A DNA stretch of 64,000 bases, taken from positions 5,001 to 69,000 of the forward strand of contig JAUCMV010000008.1 in NCBI GenBank assembly GCA_030435675.1, written 5' to 3'. The number at the start of each line of letters is the position of its first letter. Position 1 is the first letter of the stretch. A program made the position numbers and the translations under genes. Of the stretch, positions 1 through 8,104 are shown one piece after another. The notes beneath the pieces are model-generated. The model had not been told where the DNA came from. It searched no databases and worked only from the letters and a program-made list of their open reading frames with translations. Source of the DNA: Steinernema hermaphroditum (Eukaryota; Nematoda; Chromadorea; Rhabditida; Steinernematidae).

Positions 1-2536
1 TGTCCACGGATGGCGATGTCAATAGGACTCTGTGTTCCCGGAAGGCATTCCATCCTGCGCTTATTCGGCGACTTATCTCTTTTCTGTTGCTTCGAATCAT
101 TTCAACTTCTTGTCCTAAATAGACAAAGCTGTCAACGTGTTCTAAACTCACATCGTTGATGCGGATGTGTAGTTCTTCGTTCGCCATCACTTTAGTCTTC
201 GTCTCGTTGATCTTCAGTCCGAACTTTTGGGATTCTTCATTTAACTCGTCCATCATTTTTTGGAGTTCGTCCTGAGAGTTTGCAAAGAGAACAATGTCGT
301 CGGCAAAGCGGAGGTTATGAAGCCTTCTTCCATTGACATTGATTCCATACTGTTCCCAATTCAGCTTTCTGAAGACACCCTCTAGTGCGGCTGTGAACAA
401 TTTCGGACTTATTACGTCCCCTTGACGAACTCCTCGATGGATTTCGATTTCTACAAGGTCGTCTCCTATCTGAATATGAGATTTAGCTTCTCGGTAAATC
501 TTACGCAACATTGCAACGATTTGAACCGGGACTCCTTGCTCTTGTAGTGCATTCCACACCGCATTTACCTCTACCGAGTCGAACGCCTTTTCATAGTCTA
601 CAAAGGCTATGAATAACGGCATTCGATACTCACGCGTCCTCTCCAATAGCTCATTTAGCGCGTGAAGGTGATCAACGGTTGAATAGTTTTTACGGAATCC
701 AGCTTGTTCTTCAGATTGTGAAGTGTCTAGAACAGATTCTATTCTCTGGTTGATTACCTTTGTGAGGATCTTGTAGATGGTGGAGAGAAGTGAAATGGGT
801 CTATAGTTCTTCATCATTCTTGGATCGCCTTTCTTGTATATCAGAATCGTAGAGGAGTCTGCCATCGATCGTGGAAGTTCGCATCGGCTGATGCATCTGT
901 TGAATAGTGCTGTCAGAACCGGAAGTAACTGTTGTTTGGCTAGCTTGACCATCTCTACAGTTATTTTGTCGATGCCCGGACTTTTCCCGCATTTCATGCT
1001 GTTCAGAGCGTTTTCGACTTCACATTGAAGAATATCTGGAAAATCCTCTGTGGGTTCGACTTCCCTATAAATAACGTCTGTTGTTTGCGCATATAGTCCG
1101 TTATAGAACATTTGAACGACACGGTGTATATCGCTCTTACTAGTACAGAGTATACCGTCGTCGGAGAGAAGTTCGACAATCCGTTTCCTTCCTGTAGCAG
1201 TTTCTCCTTGGATCTTGCGTAGGCTTTTCGTTTTTTGGACAGCCTTCTCGATCAGACGGCGATGATAAGCTTCAATATCCTTTCGGATTTCCTTTCGTAT
1301 CAGTTTGCTGAGTTCAACGAAGGCGATTCGATCCCTGAGGGAAGTTTGAATCCGGCGCATTTCGTGTCTTTGGCGTATCAGCTTCTTGGTTGAATCTGAT
1401 AGACGTTTCTCACGGGGAATAGGCTCTTTGGCGATTTCCGAAGCTTTTCGTAGTCTATCCACCAGATCCTCGTAGTCCACTGGCATCTGATTTCCTGTTG
1501 TCATCTGGGAGGTGATCGCCGCCTGGAACAACCCTCGGTTTAATCGATACTTACACTGAACTCCTCGTGTCGGTACTCTCAAAGTGGGACTTTCTGATTT
1601 GATCGTTGCTCGGAGCATTCGATGATCCGATCCTGCGAAGTGCTTTCCGAGGACGACTGCGGATTTGAACTGCATCGATTGCTTCGCCAAGATGTGATCG
1701 ATGCAGTTCTTGGTTCTTCCATCCGGTGAAATCCATGTCCACTTACGTCCTTTTCGGCTCTTGAAATATGAGTTAATCGATCGTAAGTGGAAATCAGCGC
1801 ATAAATCGACAAGTAGTTGTCCTCGATCATTTCGTTCACCGTATCCGAACCTTCCTAGAACATCTTCGCTGTCAGATTCCTTCATACCCATTTTTGCGTT
1901 AAAATCGCCGAGCAGGATGGGATTTTGAGCTCTTTCCAGTTCTTCCCGCAGCGTTTCCAACATGGATTCGAAGTCGTCGTCATTTTCATCCTGCTCATCA
2001 CTCTCTCTACCAGAGGAGGGGGGTGCATAGACTGAAAACATCTGTAGGTGTTTGCGTCCAAACTTCACTTCAAGTGCGGAGATCCTATCATTGATCTTGC
2101 GAAATTGCGTGATGTTTTTCTGGTACCGTTTGTTGACGAGGAAGCCGGTACCTGACTTTCCAGATCCGTCTTCGGGCCCAGCGTAATACAAACGCATCTC
2201 AGAGTCGTTCAAGTCCATGGCGCCTGTGCCTCGCCATCGTAGTTCAGTTAGTGCGACGACGTCGATGAGTACGTTGTCGAGGTCATGTTGCAGCTCCAGA
2301 AGGCGATCTTGAGTAGCAAGGCGTCGCACATTCAGTGTTCCTACAACAAGATGGTGGTTTGGGATGGAACTTACTTTTTCTTGCTGTTCCACGGCTTCTA
2401 GAAAAAGGGACTCTTTGTATGAACAAGGCACTATCTGTCTCGAATTGAAAGTTTTGCAGGAAACTAAGATAGTCCACAGTAAATCCAACGAGAGTAGGCG
2501 CGTTCGATCAGGCTCGTGCAGTTCTACAAGATCCAA
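1..2536 (-). CDS. Endonuclease-reverse transcriptase, partial (copy 1)
   Basis: Open from a TTG at 2536 to the window edge, covering 845 of the 992 codons seen in full copies. The EN domain and the RT core are complete; the RT active-site FADD is at 296-307. The missing 147 codons encode the C-terminal region after the thumb. The first residues read Leu3 and Leu19, so this copy belongs to the first-monomer type shared with copies 2, 3, 8, 9, 10 and 12. No frameshift is visible in the part present. There is no in-frame ATG before codon 107, so the true initiation point is unknown. Confidence 0.88.
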   Translation of the reverse strand, partial: MDLVELHEPDRTRLLSLDLLWTILVSCKTFNSRQIVPCSYKESLFLEAVEQQEKVSSIPNHHLVVGTLNVRRLATQDRLLELQHDLDNVLIDVVALTELRWRGTGAMDLNDSEMRLYYAGPEDGSGKSGTGFLVNKRYQKNITQFRKINDRISALEVKFGRKHLQMFSVYAPPSSGRESDEQDENDDDFESMLETLREELERAQNPILLGDFNAKMGMKESDSEDVLGRFGYGERNDRGQLLVDLCADFHLRSINSYFKSRKGRKWTWISPDGRTKNCIDHILAKQSMQFKSAVVLGKHFAGSDHRMLRATIKSESPTLRVPTRGVQCKYRLNRGLFQAAITSQMTTGNQMPVDYEDLVDRLRKASEIAKEPIPREKRLSDSTKKLIRQRHEMRRIQTSLRDRIAFVELSKLIRKEIRKDIEAYHRRLIEKAVQKTKSLRKIQGETATGRKRIVELLSDDGILCTSKSDIHRVVQMFYNGLYAQTTDVIYREVEPTEDFPDILQCEVENALNSMKCGKSPGIDKITVEMVKLAKQQLLPVLTALFNRCISRCELPRSMADSSTILIYKKGDPRMMKNYRPISLLSTIYKILTKVINQRIESVLDTSQSEEQAGFRKNYSTVDHLHALNELLERTREYRMPLFIAFVDYEKAFDSVEVNAVWNALQEQGVPVQIVAMLRKIYREAKSHIQIGDDLVEIEIHRGVRQGDVISPKLFTAALEGVFRKLNWEQYGINVNGRRLHNLRFADDIVLFANSQDELQKMMDELNEESQKFGLKINETKTKVMANEELHIRINDVSLEHVDSFVYLGQEVEMIRSNRKEISRRISAGWNAFREHRVLLTSPSVD

Positions 2537-3461
2537 TCATAAAAATGCTATGGTACTTTGGAGCAGGAGGGTCAGATGCAGAACTCTTTGTATGAACAAG
2601 GCACTATCTGTCTCGAATTGAAAGTTTTGCAGGAAACTAAGATAGTCCACAGTAAATCCAACGAGAGTAGGCGCGTTCGATCAGGCTCGTGCAGTTCTAC
2701 AAGATCCAATCATAAAAATGCTATGGCACTTTGGAGCAGGAGGGTCAGATGCAGAACTCTTTGTATGAACAAGGCACTATCTGTCTCGAATTGAAAGTTT
2801 TGCAGGAAACTAAGATAGTCCACAGTAAATCCAACGAGAGTAGGCTGCGTTCGATCAGGCTCGTGCAGTTCTACAAGATCCAATCATAAAAATGCTATGG
2901 TACTTTGGAGCAGGAGGGTCAGATGCAGAACTCTTTGTATGAACAAGGCCCTATCTGTCTCGAATTGAAAGTTTTGCAGGAAACTAAGATAGTCCGCAGG
3001 GAATCCAACGAGAGTAGGCGCGTTCGATCAGGCTCGTGCAGTTCTACACGATCCAATCATAAAAATGCTATGGTACTTTGGAGCAGGAGGGTCAGATGCA
3101 GAACTCTTTGTATGAACAAGGCCCTATCTGTCTCGAATTGAAAGTTTTGCAGGAAACTAAGATAGTCCACAGTAAATCCAACGAGAGTAGGCGCGTTCGA
3201 TCAGGCTCGTGCAGTTCTACAAGATCCAATCATAAAAATGCTATGGTACTTTGGAGCAGGAGGGTCAGATGCAGAACTCTTTGTATGAACAAGGCACTAT
3301 CTGTCTCGAATTGAAAGTTTTGCAGGAAACTAAGATAGTCCACAGTAAATCCAACGAGAGTAGGCGCGTTCGATCAGGCTCGTGCAGTTCTACAAGATCC
3401 AATCATAAAAATGCTATGGCACTTTGGAGCAGGAGGGTCAGATGCAGAACTCTTTGTATGA
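2410..3461 (-). repeat. 5' monomer array, 6 units (copy 1)
   Basis: Five 173-bp units and one 174-bp unit, plus 13 bp of a seventh at the junction with the 3' end of copy 2. The fourth unit carries the variant with CCGCAGGG in place of CCACAGTA, and the last carries GGCACTTT in place of GGTACTTT. The left 127 bp overlap the coding region. Confidence 0.95.
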
Positions 3462-3831
3462 GTATTTCGAGTATTTTATTTGCAATCTCATAAGTTTCCA
3501 CAAAGTTGCACCCAGGTATAACTACCAATCAAGTATGTAGGATCATCTTTTCTTCATGCTTCACTCCTTATTTGACTTCATCGCTTATGTCTTGGGCATC
3601 GGATGATGTTGATGTTGGCACAACACCAGCTTTGGTTTTTCTTCATTTGGCCTTTTCCTTCGTCCAGTCCAGGCACTGCCGCTGGAAGCCATCAGAACCT
3701 CAGCCTTATCGGTGTCCCATATGTGAAGTCAGTGGTGGGTGACCAGAACCAACTGATCAGTCACGGGTGGCCTCACCTAGCCGCGAAGACGGTCACCTTC
3801 GGAAGAATCGGTTGCTCAGTCAGGAGGAGCG
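3462..3831 (-). other. 3' UTR and 3' terminus (copy 2)
   Basis: This is 370 bp of non-coding sequence downstream of the TAA at 3832-3834. AATAAA lies at 3475-3480 on the minus strand, 13 nt before the element end. The terminal bases are two 9-mers differing in one base (plus strand GAGTATTTC, GAGTATTTT at 3460-3477). A short microhomology, TATGA on the plus strand, is shared with the abutting monomer. The 3' end of non-LTR elements is normally where the RT binds its RNA, so this stretch is the likely recognition region; that is inference. Confidence 0.8.
3738..3797 (-). other. Inverted repeat in the 3' UTR, possible RNA stem
   Basis: A perfect 7-bp pair, GGTGACC at 3738-3744 and GGTCACC at 3791-3797, encloses the palindrome CTGATCAG at 3753-3760 and a smaller GGTG/CACC pair. 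This could fold into a branched stem just downstream of the stop codon. The same arrangement recurs in every copy of the 3' UTR. A role in RT recognition is a guess. Confidence 0.4.
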
Positions 3832-6810
3832 TTAGGGCGTTTGAGTTCCTCTGCTGCACCAAGATGAGAGCGACTCATTTTTCGCCACAGTTTGCCAGCG
3901 CTGAGTTCCTACAGTCTTCACGATTTCATCTTTCCAGCGTATCCTCGGTCTTCCTGACGGTCGCGTTGCTGGAGGCCTCCATTCTGTAATCAAAGTTGAC
4001 CACTTGTGGCGTTCCACAGAGCTGTTTGCCATGTTCCACGCAAACTTCCACTTCCTCTTCGTGGCCTCCTCGATGATGTCTTTCACCTTTGTTACTCCGC
4101 GGATCCAGTCGTTCGTTTTCCGGTCGAGAAGTCTCACTCCTATCATTCTTCTTTCCATTCTTCTTTGCGCTGTCCTTAGCCTCGTCTTCGTGGACTTCGT
4201 CAGGGCCCACGCTTCCGATCCGTAGGTCATCGCTGGTAAGATACACATATCGAAAAGTCTTCGCTTCCACTTCATGTCCACGGATGGCGATGTCAATAGG
4301 ACTCTGTGTTCCCGGAAGGCATTCCATCCTGCGCTTATTCGGCGACTTATCTCTTTTCTGTTGCTTCGAATCATTTCAACTTCTTGTCCTAAATAGACAA
4401 AGCTGTCAACGTGTTCTAAACTCACATCGTTGATGCGGATGTGTAGTTCTTCGTTCGCCATCACTTTAGTCTTCGTCTCGTTGATCTTCAGTCCGAACTT
4501 TTGGGATTCTTCATTTAACTCGTCCATCATTTTTTGGAGTTCGTCCTGAGAGTTTGCAAAGAGAACAATGTCGTCGGCAAAGCGGAGGTTATGAAGCCTT
4601 CTTCCATTGACATTGATTCCATACTGTTCCCAATTCAGCTTTCTGAAGACACCCTCTAGTGCGGCTGTGAACAATTTCGGACTTATTACGTCCCCTTGAC
4701 GAACTCCTCGATGGATTTCGATTTCTACAAGGTCGTCTCCTATCTGAATATGAGATTTAGCTTCTCGGTAAATCTTACGCAACATTGCAACGATTTGAAC
4801 CGGGACTCCTTGCTCTTGTAGTGCATTCCACACCGCATTTACCTCTACCGAGTCGAACGCCTTTTCATAGTCTACAAAGGCTATGAATAACGGCATTCGA
4901 TACTCACGCGTCCTCTCCAATAGCTCATTTAGCGCGTGAAGGTGATCAACGGTTGAATAGTTTTTACGGAATCCAGCTTGTTCTTCAGATTGTGAAGTGT
5001 CTAGAACAGATTCTATTCTCTGGTTGATTACCTTTGTGAGGATCTTGTAGATGGTGGAGAGAAGTGAAATGGGTCTATAGTTCTTCATCATTCTTGGATC
5101 GCCTTTCTTGTATATCAGAATCGTAGAGGAGTCTGCCATCGATCGTGGAAGTTCGCATCGGCTGATGCATCTGTTGAATAGTGCTGTCAGAACCGGAAGT
5201 AACTGTTGTTTGGCTAGCTTGACCATCTCTACAGTTATTTTGTCGATGCCCGGACTTTTCCCGCATTTCATGCTGTTCAGAGCGTTTTCGACTTCACATT
5301 GAAGAATATCTGGAAAATCCTCTGTGGGTTCGACTTCCCTATAAATAACGTCTGTTGTTTGCGCATATAGTCCGTTATAGAACATTTGAACGACACGGTG
5401 TATATCGCTCTTACTAGTACAGAGTATACCGTCGTCGGAGAGAAGTTCGACAATCCGTTTCCTTCCTGTAGCAGTTTCTCCTTGGATCTTGCGTAGGCTT
5501 TTCGTTTTTTGGACAGCCTTCTCGATCAGACGGCGATGATAAGCTTCAATATCCTTTCGGATTTCCTTTCGTATCAGTTTGCTGAGTTCAACGAAGGCGA
5601 TTCGATCCCTGAGGGAAGTTTGAATCCGGCGCATTTCGTGTCTTTGGCGTATCAGCTTCTTGGTTGAATCTGATAGACGTTTCTCACGGGGAATAGGCTC
5701 TTTGGCGATTTCCGAAGCTTTTCGTAGTCTATCCACCAGATCCTCGTAGTCCACTGGCATCTGATTTCCTGTTGTCATCTGGGAGGTGATCGCCGCCTGG
5801 AACAACCCTCGGTTTAATCGATACTTACACTGAACTCCTCGTGTCGGTACTCTCAAAGTGGGACTTTCTGATTTGATCGTTGCTCGGAGCATTCGATGAT
5901 CCGATCCTGCGAAGTGCTTTCCGAGGACGACTGCGGATTTGAACTGCATCGATTGCTTCGCCAAGATGTGATCGATGCAGTTCTTGGTTCTTCCATCCGG
6001 TGAAATCCATGTCCACTTACGTCCTTTTCGGCTCTTGAAATATGAGTTAATCGATCGTAAGTGGAAATCAGCGCATAAATCGACAAGTAGTTGTCCTCGA
6101 TCATTTCGTTCACCGTATCCGAACCTTCCTAGAACATCTTCGCTGTCAGATTCCTTCATACCCATTTTTGCGTTAAAATCGCCGAGCAGGATGGGATTTT
6201 GAGCTCTTTCCAGTTCTTCCCGCAGCGTTTCCAACATGGATTCGAAGTCGTCGTCATTTTCATCCTGCTCATCACTCTCTCTACCAGAGGAGGGGGGTGC
6301 ATAGACTGAAAACATCTGTAGGTGTTTGCGTCCAAACTTCACTTCAAGTGCGGAGATCCTATCATTGATCTTGCGAAATTGCGTGATGTTTTTCTGGTAC
6401 CGTTTGTTGACGAGGAAGCCGGTACCTGACTTTCCAGATCCGTCTTCGGGCCCAGCGTAATACAAACGCATCTCAGAGTCGTTCAAGTCCATGGCGCCTG
6501 TGCCTCGCCATCGTAGTTCAGTTAGTGCGACGACGTCGATGAGTACGTTGTCGAGGTCATGTTGCAGCTCCAGAAGGCGATCTTGAGTAGCAAGGCGTCG
6601 CACATTCAGTGTTCCTACAACAAGATGGTGGTTTGGGATGGAACTTACTTTTTCTTGCTGTTCCACGGCTTCTAGAAAAAGGGACTCTTTGTATGAACAA
6701 GGCACTATCTGTCTCGAATTGAAAGTTTTGCAGGAAACTAAGATAGTCCACAGTAAATCCAACGAGAGTAGGCGCGTTCGATCAGGCTCGTGCAGTTCTA
6801 CAAGATCCAA
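3832..6810 (-). CDS. Endonuclease-reverse transcriptase, 992 codons (copy 2)
   Basis: The single protein of the element; it should nick target DNA and prime cDNA synthesis from the nick. The EN domain spans about residues 62-312: Asn69 in TLNVRRL, Glu98 in LTELRW, Tyr170 in VYAP, Asp211 and Asn213 in GDFNAK, Asp280 in IDHIL, and Asp304-His305 in GSDHR. A basic linker (about 355-450) leads to the RT: NYRPISLL at 577, motif A around Asp647 in DYEKAFD, motif B RQGDVISPKLF at 704-714, and FADD at 744-747 (4570-4581). The C-terminal region (about 850-965) has YGSEAW and SGRPRIRWKDEI. No RNase H or zinc knuckle is seen. The frame opens with TTG directly after an in-frame TGA, and the first in-frame ATG is codon 107, past two EN catalytic residues. 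The start is therefore unresolved. Confidence 0.92.
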   Translation of the reverse strand: MDLVELHEPDRTRLLSLDLLWTILVSCKTFNSRQIVPCSYKESLFLEAVEQQEKVSSIPNHHLVVGTLNVRRLATQDRLLELQHDLDNVLIDVVALTELRWRGTGAMDLNDSEMRLYYAGPEDGSGKSGTGFLVNKRYQKNITQFRKINDRISALEVKFGRKHLQMFSVYAPPSSGRESDEQDENDDDFESMLETLREELERAQNPILLGDFNAKMGMKESDSEDVLGRFGYGERNDRGQLLVDLCADFHLRSINSYFKSRKGRKWTWISPDGRTKNCIDHILAKQSMQFKSAVVLGKHFAGSDHRMLRATIKSESPTLRVPTRGVQCKYRLNRGLFQAAITSQMTTGNQMPVDYEDLVDRLRKASEIAKEPIPREKRLSDSTKKLIRQRHEMRRIQTSLRDRIAFVELSKLIRKEIRKDIEAYHRRLIEKAVQKTKSLRKIQGETATGRKRIVELLSDDGILCTSKSDIHRVVQMFYNGLYAQTTDVIYREVEPTEDFPDILQCEVENALNSMKCGKSPGIDKITVEMVKLAKQQLLPVLTALFNRCISRCELPRSMADSSTILIYKKGDPRMMKNYRPISLLSTIYKILTKVINQRIESVLDTSQSEEQAGFRKNYSTVDHLHALNELLERTREYRMPLFIAFVDYEKAFDSVEVNAVWNALQEQGVPVQIVAMLRKIYREAKSHIQIGDDLVEIEIHRGVRQGDVISPKLFTAALEGVFRKLNWEQYGINVNGRRLHNLRFADDIVLFANSQDELQKMMDELNEESQKFGLKINETKTKVMANEELHIRINDVSLEHVDSFVYLGQEVEMIRSNRKEISRRISAGWNAFREHRVLLTSPSVDMKWKRRLFDMCILPAMTYGSEAWALTKSTKTRLRTAQRRMERRMIGVRLLDRKTNDWIRGVTKVKDIIEEATKRKWKFAWNMANSSVERHKWSTLITEWRPPATRPSGRPRIRWKDEIVKTVGTQRWQTVAKNESLSSWCSRGTQTP
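6643..6680 (-). promoter_or_regulatory. Splice-like signals at the monomer/unique boundary
   Basis: On the minus strand TTTTTCTAG (6680-6672) resembles a nematode 3' splice site and sits exactly where monomer sequence gives way to unique sequence. A GTAAGT (6648-6643) lies 23 nt further on. Both are within the open frame. Trans-splicing of a leader at the first site would remove the monomers, but the resulting RNA still has no ATG in the right frame. Present in every complete copy. Use in vivo is unproven. Confidence 0.25.
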
Positions 6811-7734
6811 TCATAAAAATGCTATGGTACTTTGGAGCAGGAGGGTCAGATGCAGAACTCTTTGTATGAACAAGGCACTATCTGTCTCGAATTGAAAGTT
6901 TTGCAGGAAACTAAGATAGTCCACAGTAAATCCAACGAGAGTAGGCGCGTTCGATCAGGCTCGTGCAGTTCTACAAGATCCAATCATAAAAATGCTATGG
7001 CACTTTGGAGCAGGAGGGTCAGATGCAGAACTCTTTGTATGAACAAGGCACTATCTGTCTCGAATTGAAAGTTTTGCAGGAAACTAAGATAGTCCACAGT
7101 AAATCCAACGAGAGTAGGCGCGTTCGATCAGGCTCGTGCAGTTCTACAAGATCCAATCATAAAAATGCTATGGTACTTTGGAGCAGGAGGGTCAGATGCA
7201 GAACTCTTTGTATGAACAAGGCCCTATCTGTCTCGAATTGAAAGTTTTGCAGGAAACTAAGATAGTCCGCAGGGAATCCAACGAGAGTAGGCGCGTTCGA
7301 TCAGGCTCGTGCAGTTCTACACTATCAAAAAAAAAAAATGATATGTTACTTTGGAGCAGGAGGGTCAGATGCAGAACTCTTTGTATGAACAAGGCCCTAT
7401 CTGTCTCGAATTGAAAGTTTTGCAGGAAACTAAGATAGTCCACAGTAAATCCAACGAGAGTAGGCGCGTTCGATCAGGCTCGTGCAGTTCTACAAGATCC
7501 AATCATAAAAATGCTATGGTACTTTGGAGCAGGAGGGTCAGATGCAGAACTCTTTGTATGAACAAGGCACTATCTGTCTCGAATTGAAAGTTTTGCAGGA
7601 AACTAAGATAGTCCACAGTAAATCCAACGAGAGTAGGCGCGTTCGATCAGGCTCGTGCAGTTCTACAAGATCCAATCATAAAAATGCTATGGCACTTTGG
7701 AGCAGGAGGGTCAGATGCAGAACTCTTTGTATGA
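6684..7734 (-). repeat. 5' monomer array, 6 units (copy 2)
   Basis: Six 173-bp units plus 13 bp. Same succession of monomer variants as copies 3, 8 and 10, except for a cluster of seven substitutions in the fourth unit (7323-7346). Likely the 5' regulatory region by analogy with the tandem promoter monomers of rodent L1; no TATA box or initiator was recognised. Confidence 0.95.
7323..7346. other. Local cluster of substitutions in one monomer
   Basis: Compared with the matching monomer of copies 1, 3, 8 and 10, seven of 24 bases differ without length change. Every change is to A or T, creating a run of 12 A. Flanking sequence is unaltered. A base-calling or consensus fault is as likely as real mutation. 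Confidence 0.7.
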
Positions 7735-8104
7735 GTATTTCGAGTATTTTATTTGCAATCTCATAAGTTTCCACAAAGTTGCACCCAGGTATAACTACCA
7801 ATCAAGTATGTAGGATCATCTTTTCTTCATGCTTCACTCCTTATTTGACTTCATCGCTTATGTCTTGGGCATCGGATGATGTTGATGTTGGCACAACACC
7901 AGCTTTGGTTTTTCTTCATTTGGCCTTTTCCTTCGTCCAGTCCAGGCACTGCCGCTGGAAGCCATCAGAACCTCAGCCTTATCGGTGTCCCATATGTGAA
8001 GTCAGTGGTGGGTGACCAGAACCAACTGATCAGTCACGGGTGGCCTCACCTAGCCGCGAAGACGGTCACCTTCGGAAGAATCGGTTGCTCAGTCAGGAGG
8101 AGCG
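7735..8104 (-). other. 3' UTR (copy 3)
   Basis: 370 bp, matching copy 2; AATAAA at 7748-7753. Confidence 0.8.

Larger units (their letters stand above)
1..3461 (-). mobile_element. RTE-type retrotransposon copy 1 (3' part outside window)
   Basis: Element 5' end is at the right. Six monomers precede the frame; the last part of the coding region and the 3' UTR lie beyond the left edge. The third monomer carries a 1-bp insertion near 2846, the only length oddity in this copy. Confidence 0.92.
3462..7734 (-). mobile_element. RTE-type retrotransposon copy 2, full length, reference copy
   Basis: At 4273 bp with an uninterrupted frame this is a good reference copy. Order on the minus strand is monomers (7734-6684), EN-RT frame (6810-3832) and 3' UTR (3831-3462). 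The first 42 codons are inside the first monomer. There is no poly(A) tail; the 3' end is a doubled 9-mer followed at once by the monomer of the neighbour. Confidence 0.95.

Noticed and set aside
2567..2580. GGAGGG followed by ATG on the plus strand in each monomer, resembling a bacterial ribosome binding site
   Set aside because: The element is eukaryotic by its EN-RT; the match is a by-product of the repeat and lies antisense to the element.
3831..3838. TTAGGG next to the stop codon in each copy, suggesting a telomere link
   Set aside because: It is a single hexamer per copy, fixed by the TAA stop context, not a tandem telomeric repeat.
3603..3989. 128-codon ATG frame on the plus strand, repeated in nearly every copy
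   Set aside because: Antisense to the 3' UTR and the end of the EN-RT frame; no recognisable domain; its recurrence only reflects copy identity.
3926..4327. 133-codon minus-strand frame overlapping the RT C terminus
   Set aside because: Out of frame with the EN-RT frame, highly charged and low in complexity as expected of a shadow frame; no domain.
4004..4433. 73- and 114-codon plus-strand frames with hydrophobic stretches
   Set aside because: Antisense to the conserved RT C-terminal region; the hydrophobic look comes from the complement of Lys/Glu-rich codons.
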